Source: Drosophila pseudoobscura | Taxonomy: Eukaryota > Arthropoda > Insecta > Diptera > Drosophilidae | Direction: 5' to 3' | Assembly: GCF_009870125.1 (NCBI RefSeq) | Contig: NC_046683.1 | Span: 1-64,000 of the forward strand | Length of the DNA: 64,000 bases | Part shown: one piece after another, positions 40,824 through 50,731 of the stretch | Numbering within the stretch: position 1 is the stretch's first letter | How the letters are laid out: the number at the start of each line of letters is the position of its first letter | The notes under the pieces: generated by a model | Seen by the model: the letters and a program-made list of their open reading frames with translations, nothing else | Databases searched by the model: none | What the model was told of the DNA's origin: nothing | Program-made: the position numbers and the translations under genes

Positions 40824-43800
40824 TTACGCCGAAATACCGTATACTACAAACACTATTTCGGCCAACAATACAGCCAACTCTCTAGCTACTACCACCATAA
40901 ATGTAAATACAAATAACTTAGCTCATACCACTACTGCTACTACAGGCGCCCAGTACAACAGCTCTCTCAAAATCGTTTATTGGAACGCCTGTGGTCTAAA
41001 AAACAAAATTTTGGAGTTAGAACTATTTATGCAGCGTAATAACGTGGACATAATGATGGTTATTGAAACCCGCATAACCACAAATGACCCTACTACCACA
41101 ATAACAGACAATCTAACCATAAAAGACTACGTACTGTATACTGCCTCACACCCTTCCTCCAGAAGGAAAGGTGGAGTAGCCATTTATGTCAAAACTGGTC
41201 TCAAGCACATTGCACTTGAACCAATTACAGAAAATTTCTTGCAGTGTGCTCCCATCGCATTAACCACTAACAATAATGAGGTCATTGCTCTAGCGCCAAT
41301 ATATTGCCCGCCAACTATCACCTGGACGGAGCAGCACTTCAAAAGGTTATTCAAGTACATGAGCGAACTCTGTTATGGCTCCAAATTTATAGTTTGCGGG
41401 GACTGGAACGCTAAGCACCCATGGTGGGGAAATGTGCGATCCTGTAAAAGAGGCAGAGTTTTAATGAACACGATCCATGCAAACACCTGCTTAAATGTGT
41501 TGGCCACTGGGGGAGCCACACACTACCCATTTGATCAAAGAAAAAGGCCCTCCGCTATCGATTTGGCAGTATATGCTGGCATAAACTATGACAGAATTCA
41601 CACCTATTCAGCAGTTGACCTGCAATCAGACCATCTTCCTATCTTCATTGACCTGGGCATCAATGGCTCAACGACAGTTCCGGTAACAAAGCGCCGACTT
41701 CTACCAAGCAAAGCAAATGTGAAAAAATTCCAAGATTTCCTATCGCAGCGTATCAATCTCAACATGGAAATAAACTCAGGAGAAGACATTGAGGATGCGA
41801 TCGACATTCTAAATCAAAACATCTACAATGCAGCGGCGGCTGCAACTTCACTAATAAATCCGCGTTCTCACCCACGCACAGGGCAACTACCACTAGATAG
41901 GAAAACACAGAAACTATTAAGGATCAAATGGCAGCATAAAAGGGAGCACATGCGCAGACCCACCTTGGAGACGCGAAGGTTATACAACGCAGCAAATCAT
42001 CGGCTAAAAAAGGCCCTTCGTAAGGCTAAAAATAACCAGATCAATAACCTTTTCAAAAAAGTAGACGCTCAAGATCGTTACAGAATGCAAAAACTATGGC
42101 GCTTAACAAACACTTTAAAGAGGCAGCCAGAACCAAACTGGCCATTGAAAATTCCCAGCAGTAGTGGTAGTAGAGAAGGCTATAGGTGGACAAAGAGTAG
42201 CGAGGAGAAAGCTGAAGCTTTTGTTTCACATTTAGAAGAAAGATTCACACCAAAACTAATAAACTCTGACGAATTTAGAAATAGCGTAGTTATGGAGTGT
42301 AATGAAATAGCGCAGCTCAAACGCTTAACAACTAAACCTGCCTGGCTTCAGAGGCAACAATTTGGGCGGGAATACGATGTAAATAGACTCCCGTTCAGGC
42401 CTATTTCCCCCAATGAAGTTATGATGGAAATCAAATCTCTGCAAAACAAAAAGGCTCCTGGCATGGACCAAATAAACAACAGAGTCATTAAAGCGCTACC
42501 TCAAAAGGTAATTATTCATTTGACAAATATTTACAATTGCATCTTGAGACATGGCCATTTCCCCAAACAATGGAAATGTGCTGCTATTACAATGATTAAA
42601 AAACCGAGCAAAAATGCAAATGAAGTTGGCTCTTATCGACCGATTAGCCTTTTGGCTGGCTTCTCTAAAATCTTTGAAACCTTGCTCATGAAAAGGATGT
42701 TTGAATGCGAAGACTTTGAGAAGGCTATTCCCTCTCATCAGTTTGGATTCAGGAGAGAGCACAGCACGGAGCAACAACTGGCACGCGTTACACAGTATAT
42801 TCTTGATGCATATGAGAAACAGTTATTTTGTTCTGCTGTATTTATCGACGTGAGCGAAGCCTTTGACCGAGTTTGGCATAATGGTCTACTACTTAAGCTA
42901 GCGAAGCTACTCCCGTTTACATATTACAACGTTTTAAAAAGTTACTTAGCAGATAGAACATTTATTGTAAACGGAAACAATGGAATACGCTCGAGACCTG
43001 GAAGGATCTGCGCAGGAGTGCCCCAGGGTAGCGTCCTCGGCCCTGTACTCTACACAGTCTTCACGTCGGATATGCCGCTACCGCACCTGTCAGAACAAAA
43101 TGAAAGAATTGAGTCGAATATATACAACAACATGATGCTTTCTACTTACGCAGATGACACAATCATCCTATGTGCTAAAAAAGAAGCCAGTACAGCGGTT
43201 AGAACAAATCAGCGCTATCTTGAACACTTCACTGCCTGGGCTTCCAAATGGTGCATCAGCCTTAATACCAGCAAAACGGTCCATGTCCTCTACACAAGGC
43301 GATCGATTGCAAATGGCATAGGTGAGCTATCGCCAAAAATGTACAACGAAGCAATCAAAAGTAAGCCAAGGCATCGCTATCTAGGCTTGATAATGGACAG
43401 GAAACTTGTGCTACATGCCCATACCACCCAGTTAGCTATTCGAGTGAGAGCAGCAGCCATGAGACTGAACTGGATCATTGGTCATCAGAGCCGGCTATCT
43501 AAAAGATGCAAAATGGTTATTTATAAACAATTAATCGCCCCAATATGGCAATATGCCTTACCTGTATGGGGAGCATTGGTATGCGAATCACAATTTTGCA
43601 GGGTAGAAAGCGCACAGAACCAACTCCTACGGAAAATCGTGAAGGCTAGCAGGTACACAAGAAATCAAGTTATCCGAGATGCACACAACATTGACTCTGC
43701 AGAAGAAACCTTTGATAAAGCCAGCGGCAGACTAGCAGCTTCACTATTTCGCCATCCAAATCTGGAAGCAAAAAGACTCATCATGCAGCCATTCATTCCT

Positions 43801-45207
43801 CAAAGGCTTGACCGGCCAAGATACACAAAGCAGCTGGAAACTCACTTTCGGCCTCTCCAACAACAACTCTTGCAGCAGGCAGCACAACAACAACTACTGC
43901 TGCCAACTTTAATCAGGCACGAGCAGCTTGAAATTGAACAACAGCGCCAACTCCGGGAGTCCCAAGCCAAGGAAGCACTTGTCGAACGGAAACGCCTTGA
44001 ACAAGAGCGTTGCATAGCCCTTGGTATCCCGCAGGAGAGACCCTCAATAATCTGGGTTAATTGTATGGCGCAATGTCTCAGAAGAGGAGAAATGAATCGA
44101 TTAGAAATGGCACAGAAGATTCGTTTTGAACCTGAATACATACAAAGGCTCATAATGACTCCGCTTGAACCGCACGAACTCCCTCCGCCTACTCCAGAGC
44201 AGCTTCTCGAAGAGCAGATGCAGTCCCTGCAGCAGCAGCTTGAGAAGGAACTCGACGACGAGATGGACGCAGCATTTGCCGCCGAAGAAAGCCGAGCCCG
44301 CACAAATCCGCACCAGGAAGCCTCATCTGTGTGTGTAGAAGCTGCACAACCAAAAGCTATGGCCACTCCAAAACCTGAAAGAAGACAAAACATCATCAAT
44401 GCAAACCTGGATGGCAATAATTCTGCTTACCTTTATTTACAGGCAAATATCACAGCTACTGACGGCCTCTTGGTGCATCCAAGGCAAATCTGGCGCCCAG
44501 CAGTCCATCCGTTGGCCTGCCATCCTGCTGTAATCCCTATGGCTGCCTGCAGCGAGCGGCCTCCCACGCCATCTTCTATAAGGGCCTCGCCTACTGCCGG
44601 GATTGACCTGCGTATCCGGAATGACTCTCTGGCAACTTCTCCGAATCCGCTTCGCAGCCTGCAGCAGCCTATCTCTACTCCAAAACCTGAAAGAAGACGA
44701 CAAATCATCAATGCCAATCTGGATGGCAATAACTCTGCTTACTTCTATCTACAGGCAAACGGCACAGATACTGACGGCCTCCTGGTGAATCCACGACGAA
44801 AGCGGAGGCGAGTAGTCCATCCGGTGGCCAGCTATCCTGTTGCGAATCCTCTGGCTGGGCGCAGCGAGCCGGCTGCAATGCTCCCTTCTGCACGGGCCTC
44901 GTCCATTGCCGGTGCACATTTCCGTCCCTGGAATCGCCTTTTGACTGGCTCGCCAAATCCGCACCGCAGTGTATCCAGCATCCAACGAAGGCCTGTCCGA
45001 CAGTTACAGCAGCCACTGGTGAATCTTCTTCTCATTGGCCTAATGCTCGATCCATGGCAGTTGCAGCAGTCCAATGACGTCACGTGGCATTTACTCAGAC
45101 CGCTCCCAGGTCACCTGAAATTTCACCGCCGTCCAGTGCGCCAATGGTGGAAAGGCGCACACCGAAAGACACGCCCTCTGGAAGCATATAAGCGAAGCAA
45201 TCTATAA
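40816..45207 (+). CDS. TART-like ORF2, endonuclease-reverse transcriptase (copy F)
   Basis: This is 1463 residues and appears identical in protein to copy E; all catalytic motifs are present. It is the fourth complete ORF2 in the window (B, D, E, F). Together with the lack of any frameshift in four copies, this argues for recent activity or selection on the polymerase. Confidence 0.94.
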   Translation: MNNYAEIPYTTNTISANNTANSLATTTINVNTNNLAHTTTATTGAQYNSSLKIVYWNACGLKNKILELELFMQRNNVDIMMVIETRITTNDPTTTITDNLTIKDYVLYTASHPSSRRKGGVAIYVKTGLKHIALEPITENFLQCAPIALTTNNNEVIALAPIYCPPTITWTEQHFKRLFKYMSELCYGSKFIVCGDWNAKHPWWGNVRSCKRGRVLMNTIHANTCLNVLATGGATHYPFDQRKRPSAIDLAVYAGINYDRIHTYSAVDLQSDHLPIFIDLGINGSTTVPVTKRRLLPSKANVKKFQDFLSQRINLNMEINSGEDIEDAIDILNQNIYNAAAAATSLINPRSHPRTGQLPLDRKTQKLLRIKWQHKREHMRRPTLETRRLYNAANHRLKKALRKAKNNQINNLFKKVDAQDRYRMQKLWRLTNTLKRQPEPNWPLKIPSSSGSREGYRWTKSSEEKAEAFVSHLEERFTPKLINSDEFRNSVVMECNEIAQLKRLTTKPAWLQRQQFGREYDVNRLPFRPISPNEVMMEIKSLQNKKAPGMDQINNRVIKALPQKVIIHLTNIYNCILRHGHFPKQWKCAAITMIKKPSKNANEVGSYRPISLLAGFSKIFETLLMKRMFECEDFEKAIPSHQFGFRREHSTEQQLARVTQYILDAYEKQLFCSAVFIDVSEAFDRVWHNGLLLKLAKLLPFTYYNVLKSYLADRTFIVNGNNGIRSRPGRICAGVPQGSVLGPVLYTVFTSDMPLPHLSEQNERIESNIYNNMMLSTYADDTIILCAKKEASTAVRTNQRYLEHFTAWASKWCISLNTSKTVHVLYTRRSIANGIGELSPKMYNEAIKSKPRHRYLGLIMDRKLVLHAHTTQLAIRVRAAAMRLNWIIGHQSRLSKRCKMVIYKQLIAPIWQYALPVWGALVCESQFCRVESAQNQLLRKIVKASRYTRNQVIRDAHNIDSAEETFDKASGRLAASLFRHPNLEAKRLIMQPFIPQRLDRPRYTKQLETHFRPLQQQLLQQAAQQQLLLPTLIRHEQLEIEQQRQLRESQAKEALVERKRLEQERCIALGIPQERPSIIWVNCMAQCLRRGEMNRLEMAQKIRFEPEYIQRLIMTPLEPHELPPPTPEQLLEEQMQSLQQQLEKELDDEMDAAFAAEESRARTNPHQEASSVCVEAAQPKAMATPKPERRQNIINANLDGNNSAYLYLQANITATDGLLVHPRQIWRPAVHPLACHPAVIPMAACSERPPTPSSIRASPTAGIDLRIRNDSLATSPNPLRSLQQPISTPKPERRRQIINANLDGNNSAYFYLQANGTDTDGLLVNPRRKRRRVVHPVASYPVANPLAGRSEPAAMLPSARASSIAGAHFRPWNRLLTGSPNPHRSVSSIQRRPVRQLQQPLVNLLLIGLMLDPWQLQQSNDVTWHLLRPLPGHLKFHRRPVRQWWKGAHRKTRPLEAYKRSNL

Positions 45208-45455
45208 AAATCAAATACTTACTCACTTACGGTGCGGCTTTATACTTCCCCTGAGGTTGCAGCAGCCTGATGAAATCACCGGGTCCATTGTTTTGACACC
45301 TGCTCAAGCCAACTTGTACAGACCCAATTCCATCCAGTGAGCTGATGATAGAGGTCCATACCTATATACATATACGTCCGCTGTAATTAAATGGGCAAAA
45401 AAATTATAATTAATATAGCTTATATTTGTTAAATGTTATAATTTTTAATACTTAC
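45178..45455 (-). other. Two predicted antisense introns (copy F)
   Basis: Introns at 45455-45381 (75 nt) and 45230-45178 (53 nt). Confidence 0.45.
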
Positions 45456-45681
45456 CAAATGTAAACAAATGCACGTTGTTGCCAGAGTGTCTTGATTTCT
45501 TGTAATGTAAAGTTAAATGTCCCAACCATGTGTAATTAGTGGTTCAGCTGTTAAATAACAGCCGTTAAAAATATTTGTAAATGCGTTCAAATGTAAATTG
45601 CGAAAACAAATAAAATTAGCTGAGGGTCACTGTGGCCAATCAGTCTTATTGTGCTCGCGCCGTCGACACACAACCACAAAA
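45208..45681 (+). other. TART 3' UTR (copy F)
   Basis: About 474 bp, identical in arrangement to copy E. It ends CACAACCACAAAA. Confidence 0.78.
45634..45645 (+). promoter_or_regulatory. CCAAT/initiator at 3' end (copy F)
   Basis: TCAGTC at 45640-45645, facing a family H fragment that has no gag. Confidence 0.46.
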
Positions 45682-45917
45682 GCCTCGCCACCAATACTGA
45701 CAATTCCTGCCAAATGGGCGGAAAAAGAGGCCTCTTCCGATGACGCTGCCACCACACCATGGCCGTGACGTCACGCCACTCCAAACAGACAGCAGCCATT
45801 CCAACGACGATGCAGATGCTGGCGCCTGCTGCCGTTCCGCTGGGTCGCACCCGTCTCTCACGCCAATTATGTGAGGGCGGGATGGCCTGGTGTGGGGCCG
45901 CCAGACGCCAGCAAATC

Positions 45918-46790
45918 CTGCAAAAGAAGAAGGAGAAACAGGAGGGAGAAGCAGACTGCCAAAACACAAAATACTCACCTGCTGTTTTCCGCCAACACCA
46001 ACCAGACAAGGGTCGCCAGCAACAACATCCAAACGCCATCAAGTACCTGCAAATAAAGGAAAATTAAAAATCAAACGCCAAAACGAACACCTCATCTGGA
46101 TGGCCGGACCAGCAGCCATCCAAAACGCCACTACAAATCAACGACGAACGTGGCCGATGAGGCCAGGCCAATCCACCTGACAGCGCATCCTGGTGGCCGG
46201 ACCAGCAGCCACTCGGATGCGGCCAACAATTGGAATCGACAACGCATCCTGGTGGCCGGACCAGCAGCTACTTGGATGCGGCCAATGACACGACTTGCTG
46301 GCATCACACCTCGATGCCAACGCCAACACAAGGACAATGCAGTTGGGTGGCCGGACCAGTGCCACTCGATTGCAGCAGCCAACACCTACCAGCGACAGAT
46401 GCAACGTGGGCGGCCGGAACAGAGCCGCTCGCCAACAACACCATCAGAGCCCACGATGCACGCCATCTCCAAGTCCAGCCATCGCCACTACAGATCCAGA
46501 TGGTGCCACTAATCCTGCACAGGGGGACAACGGAGCCGGCCGGTATGCGGCGCAATGTTCTGCATTGCGTTTGCCATGCTGGCCGGTGCTTTGTTGTAGT
46601 TGTCCTCCTGCTAAAAATAAATGATATTTAAGTATGTTTATTGTTGTGTAAATGTATTGTAATTATTGTTTGTTTTACCTTGTACATATCTCTGTAGTTT
46701 TGTAGTCCTTATTTGTAGTAATTGTAGATAGATTGTCCTTAGCTGTAATGTAATTTAATTAATTTTAGTTATTTATTCTAGCATATTTAC
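45918..46790 (-). other. Three predicted antisense introns (H1)
   Basis: In minus-strand order: 46790-46743 (48 nt, AAG|GTAAAT ... ATTACAG), 46678-46611 (68 nt, AAG|GTAAAA ... TTATTTTTAG) and 45978-45918 (61 nt, G|GTGAGTATT ... TTCTTTTGCAG|G). The last has near-ideal sites at both ends and a pyrimidine tract. Confidence 0.45.
46095..46440 (+). repeat. Degenerate TGGCCGGACCAG repeat cluster (H1)
   Basis: Copies lie at about 46099, 46193, 46252, 46349 and 46410. The second is the exact 20-mer found in family L, with the same neighbouring CCAATCCAC and GCATCC words. The spacing of the exact pair is 59 bp. The same cluster occurs in H2 (about 50910-51254), H3 (about 55831-56175) and H4 (about 60696-61040). 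Confidence 0.82.
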
Positions 46791-47164
46791 CTTTCTTCTT
46801 CTCCTCCTTCTTTCCCAACTATCTCCCATTCCCAAATACCTGACAAGTGGCAACGCCATTAATGACCCAAAAAATACCACGCCAATTAGCAAAATACTGC
46901 GCCGATAACACACAAAAAGCCATTTCAAATTCAAATGCATTTCTCAATGCCAAGTGTGTTATCGGCCGCCAACTTCGGCAATTTACGCCCAGCCAATTCC
47001 ACACCCACCCCACCCCACCCAATTCAAATGCCACTAAAAACCAAAAATGAGGCTGAGCAGGATCAAAATTAACACTGCCAGCCATCGCCACTCTGCCACA
47101 CGCCCCAACAAAGCCACTTCAACCCCCACAAGATGCTATGCGGTCGTCTCTTCGGAGCTACACG

Positions 47165-47205
47165 CGCCCGGATCTTACGATCCGGAAGTATAAAGTATCC
47201 GGGCG
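47165..47205 (+). promoter_or_regulatory. Alternative hairpins around TATAAAG (H1)
   Basis: CCGGATC-TTAC-GATCCGG (47168-47185) is a perfect 7-bp hairpin. CGCCCGGAT (47165-47173) can instead pair with ATCCGGGCG (47197-47205), a perfect 9-bp stem. The two are mutually exclusive, and TATAAAG (47189-47195) lies between the arms. Identical in H2, H3 and H4. Confidence 0.6.
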
Positions 47206-47316
47206 GTTATACGGGAGCAGGCATTTTCCCCTTCCCATCCCATCCCCTTACAACAGAGCAGCCAATACAAGAAACACAGAGAAAACATAAGACACGGGCC
47301 ATTTGCCAACAACAAA

Positions 47317-48040
47317 CACACAGCCACTAAACCAAACAGCCATTAAATTTTCATTGCCTACTTGTCGGTGCTGCTGCCCTCGGACCATTTTCATCTCACT
47401 CAATATTGGGGTGTGTGATAGTGGAACCGGGGGTGAGAGCACCGGTAAATGACGATCGGCGATTGGGTCTCTCGAGTGTGGAGAGCATGGGAGTTGGCGG
47501 ACACATGAGTGTTCCACCATGAACCTCGTCCAGGCCACTCTCATCTCATCCGCCCGCTCGAGAGGTCGCGATCGTCGGACGTGCCATCACCGTTTTTTCG
47601 TGTCGTTTTTGCCGTGTCGCCATTTCCGTTGTGTTTTTCTGTGTTGCGCCCTGTTTTCTTTTTTGTGGTGTCTGTCGTGTGCCGTGCCGTGCTGTGCCGT
47701 GCCCCCCCTCGCTGACATGACAAAAAGTCCCTTCCTCCCCACCACCGCTACTACTACTACCGACAAGCTTTCTGCTCCCCAATAAAACTATCAATAATTT
47801 AGATACACAAACTAAATAGAAATATACACAAACTAAATAGAGATACACAAACCAAATAGAAATATACACAAACTAAATAGAAATATACACAAACTAAATA
47901 GAAATATACACAAACTAAATAGAGAGAAACTGTGTAATGAGTTAGAAAGTGCCAATAAATGACCAAAAAACAAAGAACCAATTAAGTGCAATTAATTTAA
48001 CAAACGGTAAAGGGACCAAACACCAGCAACAACAACAACA
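47317..48040 (+). other. Family H 5' UTR (H2)
   Basis: This is 724 bp. Upstream ATGs at 47509 and 47519 open overlapping short frames (68 and 88 codons), shared with H4 but altered in H3 by a 10-bp deletion. A GTGCC-rich stretch lies at about 47670-47710, and six copies of a roughly 20-bp ACAAACTAAATAG repeat at 47801-47925 precede gag. Confidence 0.72.
47801..47925 (+). repeat. VNTR, about 20-bp ACAAACTAAATAG unit, six copies (H2)
   Basis: Units alternate AAATATAC or GATAC plus ACAAACTAAATAG. Copy number differs between elements: six in H2, H3 and H4, two in H5. Confidence 0.8.
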
Positions 48041-50356
48041 ATGACGAGAGGAATGGCCAGACGAGGGTCAAACAGACGCCACAGCGACGGCGGCAGAGCG
48101 GCCCGCAGAGGCGCCCTAGCAGCAGCAGCAGCAGCGATTAACACCAACACAAACACCGCCAATAGCAGCAGCAGCAGCAGAGCCCTCGGCGCAGGCGCCA
48201 ACACCAACATAAACGCCCCAGCCAATACAGAGCGCCGACGCCACAGCCACCCACCGTGTGAGTACCCAGCCACTGCCATGGCCGACATATCCACGGCCAC
48301 AGCCACTCCCCCCTCGAGCCCCATAAAAATACCAGCGCCAATACCAACAAAAATACAAACCGCTAATCCCGCAACCCCGCCAAATCCAAAAAACCCGCCA
48401 AATCAAAAGGGAAAGACCGATAGGACGCCGCTCTCGCTGCCGCTTTTCCCGCCTCTCACGCTCTCGAACATCCAAAACCGTTCGGGAGTAACGGGAGAGG
48501 GAGAAGACGGAGGAGAGCCGGCAAACCGACGCGCAGGAGCAGAGCGCCAAATCGGCCAACGGGCAGCTGCACATACACACACGAACGGATCGAACCTGTG
48601 GCGAATCGAACTTGGTTCGAGTTCGAGCAACGGGTCGATCCGAGCCATAGCCCAGCCAGCACATATACAACGACAAACAGCAACAAGTACACAACCACAA
48701 ACAGAGCCACAATCACAGCCAATCCCAGCAACACCGAAACGACGCCGCGCCCTCATCGATAGTGGGAGTGACGATGAGGATGTGGCTGAGACGAAGCAGG
48801 CCAGAAGACGGGGCCGCCATCACCACCATCACCAGCAGCGACCGCCAATCAAAAGGCCTATTAAGAAGAGGCAAACGATGGAGGAGCTGGAGGCCATTGT
48901 CCAGGAGCAGCTGAGGCAGCACGAGCTGCGGCAGCAACAACAGAGGCAGCGGAAACGGAAAACGAATACAGCCAACACCAACACAGTTGCCGATCCTGCT
49001 GCCCTGCCGCAATCTGCCCAACCAACACATGCCCCTGCCCCAGCCTCTGCCTCTGCCACTACTAATACTAATACTGACAATATCAATACAAATAATGACG
49101 CCAACGCAATTACAAATACAAACACCAACACCGTCACCGCCACTAACACCAGCACCAACGCCATAACAAACACAACTACTGCCACTCCCAATACAAACAC
49201 CCTTGCCATTGCCAATGACGTCCGGCACGGCGAGTTCGGGCATCAGCCTGTGGAAGACAGAGGGCTGAGGATCCTCATCCGAGGTCTTCCTCATTCCACG
49301 CCCTCTGTCTGGTTCCGGGACTGCATGCAGGCCGAGGGGTACACGGTCCGGTTTGTAAGGGCAATCACCGATCGGTTCGATCGCAGCCGTCAATTCAACC
49401 TCTTTGAGGCTGAGATTGCCCCCAAACCGGACCGTGGCCAATTCGATGTGTTGAAGCTGCGACGCCTGGGTGGGAGGCCCGTCACGGTTGAGAGACTTGG
49501 AGTCTCCCGTGACCCTGCCCAGTGCCATCGATGTCAGGTGTTTGGCCACACCCGCGCATATTGTAGACGAGCTGCTGTCTGCATGAAATGCGCGGGTGGG
49601 CACCTGACGGCGGAGTGCAGCAAGCCAAGGGCTGCAAATCCCAAATGCGCCAACTGCCAGGGCGCTCACATCAGCTCATACAAGGGATGCCCATCCTTTA
49701 AGGCAGCCAGGCAGCGGCTCCTGGCCCACAGGGTCGCCAGGGAGGAGGAGCGTCGCAGACAGCAGCCACAGCCAAGCCAACAGCAACACCAGCTAATACA
49801 ACGTCGCCAGCAGCAGCCACATCCACAGCCATTCCCAAATCGGCAGCAGCAACGCCAACACCAACCGGATCGGCAGCATCGACAGCAGCATTGGTATGGC
49901 GACCAACATCCCCAGCCATCGACCAGGGGGCGCCAATACCGGAGGGTCCAGCCGATGCAGCCGATCCCAGATCGTGCTCCGACGCCATGCCAACACCAGC
50001 AACAGCAGCGGCCAGCAGCCCAGTGCGATGGGAGCTGCGCTCAAAATCTGAAAAGTTATGTCGATAAAATTAGACAGCTGGAAGAAAAACTGGCAGCAAT
50101 TACAACGAAAGTGACAAACCTGCTGCAGGCAAGGGACGAGAGCACGGGAGGAGTGCCGCCACTTCGGACAACAGCAGCAGCAGCAGCATCCACACAGCCA
50201 TCACCAAGACCAGCACCAAATACGCATCATGACGCCGCAGCCATATCGGACTCTGAATCCGATATGGACTGCGCAGCAATTGATGACGAGGATGACGACG
50301 AATGGACCGACCACGATCCATTCGACGAGGTGGATGGCCTGGGCGGTGCCTACTGA
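48041..50356 (+). CDS. HeT-A-like Gag (H2)
   Basis: This is a 771-residue Gag-like protein. The N-terminus is Arg-rich (MTRGMARRGSNRR), followed by an Ala/Asn/Ser region and a basic patch with a His run (about 250-280) that could serve as a nuclear signal. A low-complexity Thr/Asn stretch covers about 345-395. The homology region (about 409-490) includes LRILIRGLPHSTPSVWF and RQFNLFEAEI. Three zinc knuckles at about 495-550 are CHRC..GHTRAYC, CMKCAGGHLTAEC and CANCQGAHISSYKGC. A Gln-rich linker, a predicted coiled coil (about 667-700) and an acidic tail (DDEDDDEW) complete it. The ATG context CAACAATGAC is favourable. By analogy with HeT-A, this Gag would localise to telomeres and may escort RNAs of other families. 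No pol follows. Confidence 0.92.
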   Translation: MTRGMARRGSNRRHSDGGRAARRGALAAAAAAINTNTNTANSSSSSRALGAGANTNINAPANTERRRHSHPPCEYPATAMADISTATATPPSSPIKIPAPIPTKIQTANPATPPNPKNPPNQKGKTDRTPLSLPLFPPLTLSNIQNRSGVTGEGEDGGEPANRRAGAERQIGQRAAAHTHTNGSNLWRIELGSSSSNGSIRAIAQPAHIQRQTATSTQPQTEPQSQPIPATPKRRRALIDSGSDDEDVAETKQARRRGRHHHHHQQRPPIKRPIKKRQTMEELEAIVQEQLRQHELRQQQQRQRKRKTNTANTNTVADPAALPQSAQPTHAPAPASASATTNTNTDNINTNNDANAITNTNTNTVTATNTSTNAITNTTTATPNTNTLAIANDVRHGEFGHQPVEDRGLRILIRGLPHSTPSVWFRDCMQAEGYTVRFVRAITDRFDRSRQFNLFEAEIAPKPDRGQFDVLKLRRLGGRPVTVERLGVSRDPAQCHRCQVFGHTRAYCRRAAVCMKCAGGHLTAECSKPRAANPKCANCQGAHISSYKGCPSFKAARQRLLAHRVAREEERRRQQPQPSQQQHQLIQRRQQQPHPQPFPNRQQQRQHQPDRQHRQQHWYGDQHPQPSTRGRQYRRVQPMQPIPDRAPTPCQHQQQQRPAAQCDGSCAQNLKSYVDKIRQLEEKLAAITTKVTNLLQARDESTGGVPPLRTTAAAAASTQPSPRPAPNTHHDAAAISDSESDMDCAAIDDEDDDEWTDHDPFDEVDGLGGAY

Positions 50357-50731
50357 CGTGCCCAATCGTCGTTCCCGAGACAGCCACTGCAATGAGGAGA
50401 AAGACGTCAATACAGACAACAACGAAAAACGGCCAAAACAGACGAAATCCACACGTACCTGCCAATCAACAGACAGAGCTGACCATCAAGAAGCTGCCTC
50501 GCCACCAATACTGACAATTCCTGCCAAATGGGCGGAAAAAGAGGCCTCTTCCGATGACGCTGCCACCACACCATGGCCGTGACGTCACGCCACTCCAAAC
50601 AGACAGCAGCCATTCCAACGACGATGCAGATGCTGGCGCCTGCTGCCGTTCCGCTGGGTCGCACCCGTCTCTCACGCCAATTATGTGAGGGCGGGATGGC
50701 CTGGTGTGGGGCCGCCAGACGCCAGCAAATC

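Larger units (their letters stand above)
38628..45681 (+). mobile_element. TART: TART-like copy F, truncated near the start of ORF1
   Basis: Only the 5' UTR and about the first 67 codons of ORF1 are missing. It is the innermost T copy and abuts the family H block at 45681/45682. Confidence 0.9.
45682..47316 (+). mobile_element. HeT-A-like copy H1: 3' UTR only
   Basis: This copy starts at the position equal to about 50496 of H2, some 140 bp after the gag stop, and ends CCAACAACAAA. It contains no gag codon. It keeps the repeated GTGGCCGGACCAG motifs, the double hairpin with TATAAAG and the antisense introns. Short open frames on both strands are not conserved in length and match nothing recognisable. 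Confidence 0.85.

Noticed and set aside
45587-46042. Minus-strand 151-codon frame across the T/H junction
   Set aside because: It spans an element boundary, and similar frames at H2 and H3 end differently.
47189-47195. TATAAAG as the mapped promoter of the next H element
   Set aside because: The expected copied tail of about 95 nt is not present at the starts of H2-H4. Kept only as part of the hairpin observation.
48713-49669. Minus-strand 318-codon frame opposite H gag
   Set aside because: Shadow of a GC-rich sense frame. Its composition follows the complement of Gag codons and no motif is visible.
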